From positions 1-32,857 of the forward strand of contig PHEQ01000031.1 in assembly GCA_002842985.1 (NCBI GenBank): a stretch of 32,857 nt of DNA, in the 5' to 3' direction. Source of the stretch: Alphaproteobacteria bacterium HGW-Alphaproteobacteria-1. GTDB lineage: Bacteria > Pseudomonadota > Alphaproteobacteria > Rhodobacterales > Rhodobacteraceae. Under the pieces are notes generated by a model. The model did no database searches, was not told the origin of the DNA, and was given only the letters and a program-made list of their open reading frames with translations. Below, one piece after another: positions 26,401 to 32,857 of the stretch (position 1 is its first letter; each line of letters starts with the position of its first letter). The translations under genes were made by a program, and so were the position numbers.

Positions 26401-26960
26401 GCGCGCTCGGAATATTCCATGGTTTCGGTGTTGACCACGATCTCTTCATCGGGCCCCACGAAAGGCGGCACCATCACCTTTACCCCATTATCGAGGATCG
26501 CAGGCTTGAAGCTGTTGGCCGCGGTCTGGCCCTTGACCACTGGCTCGGTCTCGACGATGCGGCAGACCACCTTTTGCGGCAGGCTGGCATGGAGCGCCTC
26601 GCTCTCGTGGAATTCCACGGTGATGGTCATGCCGTCCTGAAGGAACGGACGCCGCTCGCCCAGAAGATCCGCGGGCAGTTCGATCTGCTCATAAGTCTCG
26701 GTATCCATGAACACCAGCTTGCCGTTCTCCTCATAGAGAAACTGCTGGTCCTTCTGCTCGAGCCGCACCCGCTCGACCTTGTCGGCGCTGCGGAACCGCT
26801 CGTTGAGCTTGGAGCCGTTGCGCAGGTTCTTCATCTCGACCTGGGCAAAGGCACCGCCCTTGCCGGGCTTGACGTGATCGACCTTCACGGCGGCCCAAAG
26901 GTGGCCATTATGCTCCAGCACGTTGCCGGGGCGAATCTCGTTTCCATTGATCTTGGGCAT
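26397..26960 (-). CDS. efp: Translation elongation factor P
   Basis: A 187-residue protein of the standard EF-P length with three beta-barrel domains. The tip loop at 31-35 is KPGKG with K34, the residue that is beta-lysylated by EpmA in many bacteria; this loop stands where eIF5A has hypusine. EF-P helps ribosomes through polyproline stretches. [23 protein letters not shown] and the end [24 protein letters not shown] are typical. The ATG at 26960 lacks a clear ribosome binding site. Modification enzymes are not in the window. Confidence 0.97.
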   Translation of the reverse strand: MPKINGNEIRPGNVLEHNGHLWAAVKVDHVKPGKGGAFAQVEMKNLRNGSKLNERFRSADKVERVRLEQKDQQFLYEENGKLVFMDTETYEQIELPADLLGERRPFLQDGMTITVEFHESEALHASLPQKVVCRIVETEPVVKGQTAANSFKPAILDNGVKVMVPPFVGPDEEIVVNTETMEYSERA

Positions 26961-27074
26961 TGGGCCAAACCATGACAAAAGGTTGATATGAGGATGCCCG
27001 CTCCTATATCTCGCGGGATGCAGGGTGGCAAGATAACCATATTTCGTTTTCGGATTGCCAGAGCCATGCGCATT

Positions 27075-27091
27075 TTGCATAGATGTTATGC
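27075..27091. promoter_or_regulatory. Inverted repeat in the efp / DUF6280-like gap
   Basis: TGCATA-GATGT-TATGCA is a perfect six-base inverted repeat with a five-base spacer, in an AT-rich part of the 215-base divergent region. Its size would suit a dimeric regulator; none is identified. Confidence 0.4.
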
Positions 27092-27175
27092 ATTTGCGGC
27101 CTATCCGAATCGAATGAAACCGGTCATAACCACCCGGATGCCTGAAACGCAAGAGCAATAAGAACAGGACGAACA

Positions 27176-27502
27176 ATGAAGGATTTCGTTGACGGCGCGG
27201 CGTTCAATGCCGAACAGGGCAACCGTGCGCGTAAACTTTTTGCGGCCGTGGTGCTGGCCGCGCTGGATGATGCCATTTCCGACGACAAGAAATATGGCAA
27301 CGGTCCGGAACAGATCGCCCGATGGGCGCGCTCGCGTGACGGGCGCGAAGTGTTGAGCTGTGCCGGGATCGACCCGAACGAGCGTGTGGTCAAGGGCCTG
27401 ATGGAATTCGTCGCCAAGGGCGTGCGCACGTCCGTCGCGCTCTCGCGCGAAGAAAGCGAGCGTCGGCACGCCGCTGCGCAGGCCGAGGCCGAAGCCGCCT
27501 GA
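27176..27502 (+). CDS. Small conserved protein, DUF6280-like
   Basis: A 108-residue soluble, mostly helical protein: [20 protein letters not shown] at the start, [39 protein letters not shown] in the middle, and a charged end with an alanine/glutamate tail. From memory it corresponds to a family widespread and very well conserved in Rhodobacterales (probably DUF6280), with no known function. It is transcribed alone, diverges from efp and ends before a strong terminator. Confidence 0.75.
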   Translation: MKDFVDGAAFNAEQGNRARKLFAAVVLAALDDAISDDKKYGNGPEQIARWARSRDGREVLSCAGIDPNERVVKGLMEFVAKGVRTSVALSREESERRHAAAQAEAEAA

Positions 27503-27528
27503 GCGCGAGACCGCTGACAGAGTATTCC

Positions 27529-27560
27529 GGCCCCGTCGCCTGCGGCGGGGCCTTCGCTTT
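27529..27560 (+). terminator. Rho-independent terminator between the DUF6280-like gene and cobQ
   Basis: A 10-bp stem (GGCCCCGTCGC with GCGGCGGGGCC, one G-T pair, four-base loop) at 27529-27552 is followed by TTCGCTTT. It lies 27 bases past the previous stop and just before the cobQ start, so cobQ needs its own promoter or read-through. Confidence 0.7.
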
Positions 27561-27572
27561 GGCGGGGGGCCG

Positions 27573-29039
27573 ATGACGCGCGCGATCATGATCCAGGGCA
27601 CCGGCTCGAATGTCGGCAAGTCGATGCTGGTTGCCGGGCTGGCGCGCGCTTTCTCGCTCCGGGGTCTTTCGGTCGCGCCGTTCAAGCCGCAGAACATGTC
27701 CAACAATGCCGCCGTCACGATGGATGGCGGCGAGATCGGGCGCGCGCAGGCGCTTCAGGCCCGCGCCGCAGGCCGCGCACCACATACCGACATGAACCCT
27801 GTCCTGCTCAAGCCCGAAGGCGCGCGCGGCGCGCAGGTCATCGTGCAGGGCCATCCTGTCGGCAGTCTGTGTGCGGGCGACTACACCGCCGAAAAGCCCC
27901 GCCTTCTGGGCGCGGTGCTGGAAAGCTTCGACCGCCTCAGCCGCACCGCCGATCTGGTGCTGGTCGAGGGCGCGGGCAGTCCCGCCGAGATCAACCTGCG
28001 CGCGGGCGACATCGCCAACATGGGCTTTGCCCGCACGGCTGGCGTCCCGGTGATCCTTGTCGGCGATATCGACCGGGGCGGCGTGATCGCGCAGATCGTG
28101 GGCACGAAAACCGTGATCGACCCTGACGATGCCGCGATGATCCGGGGCTTTGCGGTCAACAAGTTTCGCGGTGACATCGCGCTTTTCCGCGATGGCGAGC
28201 GGGCGATTGCCGATCTGACCGGCTGGCCCTCGCTCGGCGTGGTGCCGTGGTTCGATCACGCCTGGCGCCTGCCGCCCGAGGATGTTCAGGACCTGACCAG
28301 CATCAAACGCAGCGGCGCGCGGCATATCGCGGTGCCGCATCTGGGCATGATCTCCAATTTCGACGATCTCACGCCGCTCGGGAACGAGCCAAATCTGACG
28401 GTCGAGATCGTGCCCGCAGGCAGGCCGCTGCCCGCCAACGCCGATCTGATCCTGCTCTTGGGCAGCAAATCCACCATCGCCGATCTGGCGACGTTACGCG
28501 CCAATGGCTGGGATATCGACCTTGCCGCCCATATCCGCCGCAAGGGCCGTGTGCTGGGTATCTGTGGCGGCTATCAGATGCTGGGCCGGTCCATCTCTGA
28601 CCCGGACGGGATCGAGGGGCCGCCCGGCACGGTCGCGGGGCTCGGGCATCTCGATGTGGAGACGGTGCTGCACCCGCGCAAGCGGCTTGGCCTTACGCAG
28701 GCGCGGCATAACGCGTCGGGAACAGAGCTTCGCGGCTACGAAATCCATCTGGGCGAGACGACCGGCCCCGATTGCGCGCGCGGCTGGCTCAATGTCGGCG
28801 ACCGGAGTGAGGGCGCGCAATCCCCCGACGGGCGCATTCAGGGCACCTATCTGCACGGGCTGTTTGCCGAGGACGCCTTTCGCGCGGCCTATCTCGCCGA
28901 ACTCGGTGCGGTCTCGGACCTGCTCTACGAGACGACCGTCGACAACACGCTCGACGCGCTCGCCCGCCATCTGGAAACATGGATGGATCTTGACCGGCTG
29001 CTATCGCTTGCCGCGCCGCCGGTTCAGTCGAAATCCTGA
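27573..29039 (+). CDS. cobQ: Cobyric acid synthase CobQ
   Basis: A 488-residue glutamine amidotransferase that amidates four carboxyl groups of adenosyl-cobyrinic acid a,c-diamide, using ATP and glutamine, in cobalamin biosynthesis. The N-terminal ATPase domain has [19 protein letters not shown] (P-loop), [12 protein letters not shown] and [12 protein letters not shown]. The C-terminal class I amidotransferase domain has the nucleophile cysteine in [10 protein letters not shown] and the histidine in GTYLHGLF. The ATG follows a GGGGGG-rich stretch. Other cob genes are not adjacent. It ends with a 16-base overlap of the PopZ-like gene on the opposite strand. Confidence 0.97.
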   Translation: MTRAIMIQGTGSNVGKSMLVAGLARAFSLRGLSVAPFKPQNMSNNAAVTMDGGEIGRAQALQARAAGRAPHTDMNPVLLKPEGARGAQVIVQGHPVGSLCAGDYTAEKPRLLGAVLESFDRLSRTADLVLVEGAGSPAEINLRAGDIANMGFARTAGVPVILVGDIDRGGVIAQIVGTKTVIDPDDAAMIRGFAVNKFRGDIALFRDGERAIADLTGWPSLGVVPWFDHAWRLPPEDVQDLTSIKRSGARHIAVPHLGMISNFDDLTPLGNEPNLTVEIVPAGRPLPANADLILLLGSKSTIADLATLRANGWDIDLAAHIRRKGRVLGICGGYQMLGRSISDPDGIEGPPGTVAGLGHLDVETVLHPRKRLGLTQARHNASGTELRGYEIHLGETTGPDCARGWLNVGDRSEGAQSPDGRIQGTYLHGLFAEDAFRAAYLAELGAVSDLLYETTVDNTLDALARHLETWMDLDRLLSLAAPPVQSKS

Positions 29040-29785
29040 GAGGTCAGCGCTCGGTGAATCTCGCGGCGCACCAGCTTGCGCACGTTGCGGGTGATGCGTT
29101 CGCCAAGCGTGCCCATCAGCTCTTCGCGGACGATCTCGGCCACCAGATCGCGCAGCGCCTCTTCGTCAAGCACCGCCTCGTCAAGCTCGAACGCTGCAGG
29201 GGCGTCCTCGTCTTCGGCATCCCAACTGCGGGCAAAGCTGTCAGAGGCCAGGTCATCCGCCGCCATCTCATCAGGATCGAACGACATTGCCTCGGGCGCG
29301 AACTCGGTATCGGCATCGCGCCATTCCAGCCTTGGCGCCTCGGACGCATCGGCAAACGCGTCCTCGTCATCGCCGTCAGGTTCCCACATATCGGAGGACT
29401 GGACCGTCCGCTCCACGGCACTCTGGTCTGCCTCGTCCTCCGTCGTCTCCGCCACGCTTTCGCCTTCAGCCTCGAAGTCGCTTTCGCTTTCGGGCAGATG
29501 GTCGCTCTTGGACACGTCGTCATTCGTCACGACAGGCTCTGCCGCGAAAACGTCCTGTTCCGGCTGGTCCTGTTCTGACTGGTCCTGTTCTGACTGGTCC
29601 TGTTCTGACTGGTCCTGTTCTGACTGGTCCTCTTCGTCGATCCGCTGCGAAGGTGTCAGCACCAGCCGCTCGGCAGCCTCGTTGCGCGCAGGTGCGGCGC
29701 GGTCCTGTTCGGCCCCGCCGGACACAAGCCGCCGGATGGATGCCAGAACATCCTCGATATCGACATTCGTCACGGGGTCCGACAT
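29024..29785 (-). CDS. PopZ-like acidic, disordered-linker protein
   Basis: A 253-residue protein in three parts. A short N-terminal helix (about 7-23) reads [19 protein letters not shown], close to the PopZ start EEILASIRRIIS. A long, strongly acidic, probably disordered linker (about 50-200) contains a DQSEQ pentapeptide repeat. A C-terminal helical block (about 206-249: [20 protein letters not shown]... [15 protein letters not shown]) resembles the DUF2497/PopZ oligomerisation end. PopZ forms a polar network that anchors chromosome origins in Caulobacter. Identity as a true PopZ is inferred from architecture. Neighbours tolC and a PCMT-family gene precede it on the same strand. Confidence 0.65.
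   Translation of the reverse strand: MSDPVTNVDIEDVLASIRRLVSGGAEQDRAAPARNEAAERLVLTPSQRIDEEDQSEQDQSEQDQSEQDQSEQDQPEQDVFAAEPVVTNDDVSKSDHLPESESDFEAEGESVAETTEDEADQSAVERTVQSSDMWEPDGDDEDAFADASEAPRLEWRDADTEFAPEAMSFDPDEMAADDLASDSFARSWDAEDEDAPAAFELDEAVLDEEALRDLVAEIVREELMGTLGERITRNVRKLVRREIHRALTSQDFD
29564..29623. repeat. 15-bp tandem repeat inside the PopZ-like gene
   Basis: CTGGTCCTGTTCTGA occurs four times in a row exactly (29564-29623), with partial copies on each side. Fifteen bases is five codons, so copy number changes keep the frame; the minus strand encodes repeated SEQDQ. Confidence 0.95.
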
Positions 29786-29857
29786 GCCTGCCCTCTTGCC
29801 TGCTCACGGCAAAGTTTACCCGCGCGGCGCGGCTCACACAACCGTTTCAGAAAGTTT

Positions 29858-31291
29858 TCACTGTTTTCCAAGCGCGCGCAGCACCCGGTCGAGTTGCCGG
29901 CCCTGCGGGCTGATCGGCACCGGCGCGGTTTTGACCAGATCGTAATAGGCCGCCGGATCATAGGTCTGCACGCCAAGGTTCAGATCCGTCACCGTCAACT
30001 CTCCGATCGCCGCCAGCACCGAATAGGCCGCGATCACCACATCGGCGTTGGCCGAGATGAGGTTGGCCTGCGCATCAAGCAGGTTCTGCTCGGAATCAAG
30101 CACGTCAAGCGTCGTGCGCGCGCCCAGCATCGCCTCCTCGCGCGTGCCCTCGAAGGCCACCCGCGCGGCACGCACCGCCTCGATATTGGCCGTGCGCGCG
30201 GCGCGCGCGGCGCGCAGGTTGGCAAATCCATTGCCCACGTCCTGCTTCACCTGAAGCCCGACCAGATGCAGCCGCGCAAGCTGTGCGTCGCGCTGCGCGC
30301 CCGCCTGCCGCTGCAGCGAACTGATCCGTCCGCCCTGATAGATCGGCCCGCGCAATTCCACCCCGACACTGCCCGAGCGCGAAAAGCCCGAGCCGGTCAA
30401 TTCGTTCGACGCCCCGAGCCGCCCGATCAGGTTGACCTGCGGCAACCTGGCCGCCGCCGCCGCGTTGATATTGAGTTCGGCCACCGTCACGTTGCGCTGC
30501 GCCCCGAGGATATCGGGGTGGCGACGCAGCGCAGCGGCCTTGGCCCCGTCTACATCGCTTCCCAGTGACGGCAGATCGCCCGGTGCGCGCAAGGCGCCCG
30601 GCGCGCGCCCAACCGCCTCCATGAATTCTTCGACCGCTCGCGTAAGATCGCCCTCCGCCACCGCCAGACCGCTCTGCGCCAGCGCCACCGCCGCCTCGGC
30701 CTGCGAGACATCTGTCCGCGTCACCTCGCCAACCTCGAACCGGTCGTTGGCCGCGCGCAGTTCTTCCTGCAAAAGCCGCAGATTGTTACGCCGCAGATCG
30801 ACGAATTCGCGGTTGCGGATGACGTTCATATAGGCCTGCACGGCGATCAGCAGCACCTGCTGTTCGACGCTGCGCAGGGTCTCGCGGGTGGCAAGCACCG
30901 TCTCCTTGGCCGCCTCGGTCAGGAAATCGCTGCGTCCGAAATCATAAAGCAGAAGCGAGCCGGTGAGGCCGATATTGGCGGTGGTCTCGGCGGTGCCGTT
31001 CGCCCCCCGGATAAAGGTGTTGGACGCCCCCGAGCGAACACGGCTGAAATTTCGGGTGATATCGGTGCTCCAGTCGATGATCGGGCGCAGCGCCGCCACG
31101 GCCTGCGCCACATCCTCGTCGGCGGCACGCAACAGGGCGCGGTTCTGATCCAGAAGACCGCTGTTGAGATAGGCATCCTTCAGCGCATCGGCCAGCGTTT
31201 CGGCGCGCAACACCGTTGCCGGGGTCAGCAGAACCAGCCCCGCCAGCGCCAGCGCGCCCATCCGCCTCGTCATCCCTACCAGTCCCGCCAT
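29858..31291 (-). CDS. tolC: TolC-family outer membrane channel
   Basis: A 477-residue outer membrane efflux protein with a signal peptide (TRRMGALALAGLVLLTPATV, likely cleavage after LRA). ETLADALKDAYLNSGLLDQNRALLRAADE begins the first helical repeat; GLTGSLLLYDFGRSD and VELRGPIYQGGRISS are the two strand regions of the beta-barrel, and long helices (about 135-200 and 365-430) form the periplasmic tunnel. RTTLDVLDSEQNLLDAQANL is the conserved end motif of the second repeat. It would serve type I secretion or drug efflux. The ATG at 31291 has an AGGAGG site eight bases upstream; 31273 is an alternative. Confidence 0.95.
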   Translation of the reverse strand: MAGLVGMTRRMGALALAGLVLLTPATVLRAETLADALKDAYLNSGLLDQNRALLRAADEDVAQAVAALRPIIDWSTDITRNFSRVRSGASNTFIRGANGTAETTANIGLTGSLLLYDFGRSDFLTEAAKETVLATRETLRSVEQQVLLIAVQAYMNVIRNREFVDLRRNNLRLLQEELRAANDRFEVGEVTRTDVSQAEAAVALAQSGLAVAEGDLTRAVEEFMEAVGRAPGALRAPGDLPSLGSDVDGAKAAALRRHPDILGAQRNVTVAELNINAAAAARLPQVNLIGRLGASNELTGSGFSRSGSVGVELRGPIYQGGRISSLQRQAGAQRDAQLARLHLVGLQVKQDVGNGFANLRAARAARTANIEAVRAARVAFEGTREEAMLGARTTLDVLDSEQNLLDAQANLISANADVVIAAYSVLAAIGELTVTDLNLGVQTYDPAAYYDLVKTAPVPISPQGRQLDRVLRALGKQ

Positions 31292-31317
31292 CACCGCGCC
31301 TCCTGCGCTCCTGCCGC

Positions 31318-31971
31318 TCACAGCGTGAACGCTGCCCGCTTCTCGAAACCCGGCAAGACCGGCGCACCGGCGTTGAAGCCGTGCCGCCACGTCATCTGTC
31401 CGTCGATCTTGTAACCGATCCGCACCACGCCAAGCACACCTTCCAGAAAGAGACAGGCAATACGCCCGCCTTCCTTGAGCTGGTCGGTGATCGCTTCGGG
31501 CAGATGTTCCACAGCACCTTCCAGCACGATAACGTCATAGGGTCCGTGAGCCGGCGCGCCCTCGGCCAGCGCCCCCGCGACCATCACCACATTGTCGGCC
31601 CCGGTCTCGACCAGCAGGCGCTGTGCCTCCTCGACGAGGGCGGCGTTCTCTTCCAGCCCGACGACCGCCTCGGCCATGCGCGCGATCACCGCCGCCGAAT
31701 ATCCCTGCAAGGGCCCGATATCGAGCACCAGATCGTCGCCCTCGATCGCGAGCGCGTCGAGCATCTTGGCCAGCGTGCGCGGCTCCAGCATCACGCGCCC
31801 CTCGCCCAGATCGAGGTTTTCGCCCAGATAGGCCGCCTCGCGCAGGCGCGCGGGCACGAACGCCTCGCGCGGGATGCGCAGCATGGCGTCGATGATCGGG
31901 AACTTTGTCACATCAGAAGGGCGGATCTGCGTATCCACCATCATGGTGCGCCGCGCGGCGTAATCGGTCAT
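31318..31971 (-). CDS. PCMT-family methyltransferase with altered motif I
   Basis: A 217-residue protein of the protein-L-isoaspartate O-methyltransferase family: MVDTQIRPSDV, IPREAFVP, LGEGRVMLEPRTLAKMLDAL and the end region VRIGYKIDGQMTW are visible. The SAM-binding motif I reads LDIGPLQGYSAAVIA (83-97) in place of a common LEIGTGSGYQAAVLA, so a usually glycine/serine-rich loop is changed. The activity on isoaspartate cannot be assumed. Rhodobacterales carry this gene just upstream of tolC, 27 bases here, which suggests an operon with tolC and the PopZ-like gene. The ATG follows a GAGG motif. Confidence 0.88.
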   Translation of the reverse strand: MTDYAARRTMMVDTQIRPSDVTKFPIIDAMLRIPREAFVPARLREAAYLGENLDLGEGRVMLEPRTLAKMLDALAIEGDDLVLDIGPLQGYSAAVIARMAEAVVGLEENAALVEEAQRLLVETGADNVVMVAGALAEGAPAHGPYDVIVLEGAVEHLPEAITDQLKEGGRIACLFLEGVLGVVRIGYKIDGQMTWRHGFNAGAPVLPGFEKRAAFTL

Positions 31972-32061
31972 CGGCCGACCTCATGTCTTGTTGTCACCTT
32001 GGAAATGCTTCTGACACATCGGCGCGGCCTCGGCAATCGCCGGAACGCGCCCGTGGCGGGG

Positions 32062-32529
32062 CTATCGGTCGCGCCGCGACGGACCGAGGGCACGCCGCAT
32101 CACAACCTCGTCGTCCAGCGCCACGAAGTGCCGCCGCCCGAAGAGCGCGCGCGCCCGCTCATTCTCGCGCGCCACGGCCACGTCGAGCGACATGAGCCCC
32201 GCCCCCGCCAGGGCGCGCGGCAGGCTGGCCAGCACCTCCGCGCCGAGGCCGCGCCCGCGCACGGCGCGGCGGACATGCAGCGCCTCGATGCGGCCCACCA
32301 GCCCGCCCGCGGCCACCGACCAGCCAAAGGACAAAAGCACATAACCGATGGGCGCCCGTGGTGGCCCGATGAGATAAGCCGCGCCATGCGGGCTGCCCTC
32401 CAGCAGCGGCATGAGCGCCGCCGAAAGCGCGGCCTCGTCGATGATCTGCCGCCGCTCGCCCTCGCGCGCCAGCACCATCGGCAAGAGCCGGTCGAGATCG
32501 TCGGGCCGTGCCAGCGTCAGCGCCGTCAT
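32062..32529 (-). CDS. GNAT-family N-acetyltransferase
   Basis: A 155-residue acetyltransferase. The acetyl-CoA pyrophosphate motif is visible as RGRGLGAEVLASLPRAL, after strand 4 GRIEALHVRRAV; AVARENERARALFGRRHFVAL is motif B. The substrate is not predictable. Its ATG overlaps the stop of the nucleoside hydrolase remnant (ATGA), so its translation originally depended on that gene. With that gene cut off from its promoter upstream, expression may now come from the insertion sequence or be lost. Confidence 0.9.
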   Translation of the reverse strand: MTALTLARPDDLDRLLPMVLAREGERRQIIDEAALSAALMPLLEGSPHGAAYLIGPPRAPIGYVLLSFGWSVAAGGLVGRIEALHVRRAVRGRGLGAEVLASLPRALAGAGLMSLDVAVARENERARALFGRRHFVALDDEVVMRRALGPSRRDR

Positions 32530-32759
32530 AGCCGCGCCAGCCGCGCGGTCAGCATCTCGAAGAACCCCGCCGCGTCGATATCATGAAGCACCCGCGCGTT
32601 GGCCGGCCGCCCCGTCACCCCCCACCAGTCCATCACCGTCATTCCCATGGTCAGCTCCGATCCGGTCTCGACCATGACATTGACCTCGCGCGCCGCAAAG
32701 AGGTCAGGCGCCAGCAACCAGCCGATCGTGCAGGGATCATGCAGCGGCGCGCCCTGCCC
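32526..32759 (-). pseudogene. Nucleoside hydrolase, C-terminal remnant
   Basis: About 77 codons of the C-terminal part of an inosine/uridine-preferring nucleoside hydrolase: GQGAPLHDPCTIGWLLAPDL, then VMVETGSELTMGMTV, then DWWGVTGRPANARVLHDIDA. PLHDP and the TxGMTVxDWW blocks are typical of the family, whose full length is about 310 residues. Going upstream the frame meets a TGA a few codons before GQGAP, and nothing resembling the N-terminal DTDPGxDD metal site follows, so the gene is broken. The break coincides with what looks like an insertion sequence end. The enzyme would have cleaved ribonucleosides to ribose and base. Confidence 0.82.
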
Positions 32760-32857
32760 GGAGATATGCCCAAAAGTTGGTGACGGCCGTCATCAGGCGG
32801 CGGCTTGAAGTTGCTTGATCCCGTCTTTGAACTCAACCCCCTGAATGACCTCGGACA
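32760..32857 (-). mobile_element. End of a probable insertion sequence that splits the nucleoside hydrolase
   Basis: From about 32760 the sequence no longer fits the nucleoside hydrolase. It contains GAGATATGCCCAAAAGTTGG followed by TGACGGCCGTCA, which looks like a terminal inverted repeat region, and then the end of an ORF reading toward it. The exact boundary, target duplication and IS family cannot be set because the other end is outside the window. Family IS256 was considered on the style of the end but not established. Confidence 0.5.
32793..32857 (-). CDS. C-terminal end of a possible transposase (partial)
   Basis: The last 20 codons of a gene entering from beyond the window: SEVIQGVEFKDGIKQLQAAA, then TGA. 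The fragment is too short for sure identification. Placement directly inside the border of a broken gene, with its end about 30 bases from the border, is how transposase genes sit in insertion sequences. Confidence 0.4.
   Translation of the reverse strand, partial: SEVIQGVEFKDGIKQLQAAA

Noticed and set aside
27503..27572. Cobalamin riboswitch before cobQ
   Set aside because: The gap is only 70 bases and is filled by a terminator hairpin.
29076..29945. Plus-strand serine-rich repeat protein opposite the PopZ-like gene
   Set aside because: The serine-rich repeats are the mirror of the acidic linker codons on the minus strand; no start signal or domain supports it.
32651..32836. Minus-strand frame running through the hydrolase break
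   Set aside because: It is out of frame with the hydrolase motifs and with the proposed transposase tail, so it is a chance frame.

Overview
The window looks like the chromosome of a high-GC alphaproteobacterium of the Rhodobacteraceae (Roseobacter/Rhodobacter group). The signs are a fused SecDF next to YajC and an Mth938-family gene, a system I cytochrome c maturation set in the order ccmA-B-C-D-G, an IRP1-like aconitase, a cobyric acid synthase, a PopZ-like polar protein beside tolC and a PCMT-family gene, and intergenic palindromes of a style typical of the group. This is read from the sequence and from memory of the families; no database was searched.

Layout. Positions 1-1408 hold the end of a rightward operon, rpe-cbbY-gph, which looks like the tail of a Calvin-cycle (cbb) operon. 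A 380-base gap follows, with a possible histidine-kinase remnant. Then come acnA (minus), a DUF1223 thioredoxin-like gene (plus), a double palindrome, and a minus-strand pair of a DUF1638 protein and a corrinoid (B12-binding) protein. A 43-residue membrane or secreted peptide is next. From 7.5 to 13.6 kb one minus-strand run carries ccmA-B-C-D-G, the Mth938-like gene, secDF and yajC: cytochrome c biogenesis and protein export. serS follows on the plus strand.

From 15.1 to 16.6 kb a MarR-type regulator with a C-terminal cysteine cluster diverges from a sigma-32-like factor, with a perfect palindrome between them. Next are a fatty acid desaturase, a tiny Cys/His-rich secreted protein, sufE, a lipoprotein, rnd and tRNA-Gly(CCC). 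From 20.6 to 24.8 kb a tightly coupled minus-strand operon encodes a three-subunit molybdenum hydroxylase (FAD, 2Fe-2S and Mo subunits), its own MoaD-like sulfur carrier and a DUF3293 protein. Then come a TIGR04283-like glycosyltransferase, ygfZ, efp, a small conserved protein, cobQ, the PopZ-like protein with a 15-bp in-frame tandem repeat, tolC, a PCMT-family protein and a GNAT acetyltransferase.

The right edge is a break: a nucleoside hydrolase gene loses its N-terminal part where what looks like the end of an insertion sequence begins. Most of the window is ordinary core genome. The parts that most deserve follow-up are the MarR/sigma divergent pair, the Mo-hydroxylase operon of unknown substrate with its private MoaD, the PopZ-like repeat protein, and the disrupted nucleoside hydrolase.
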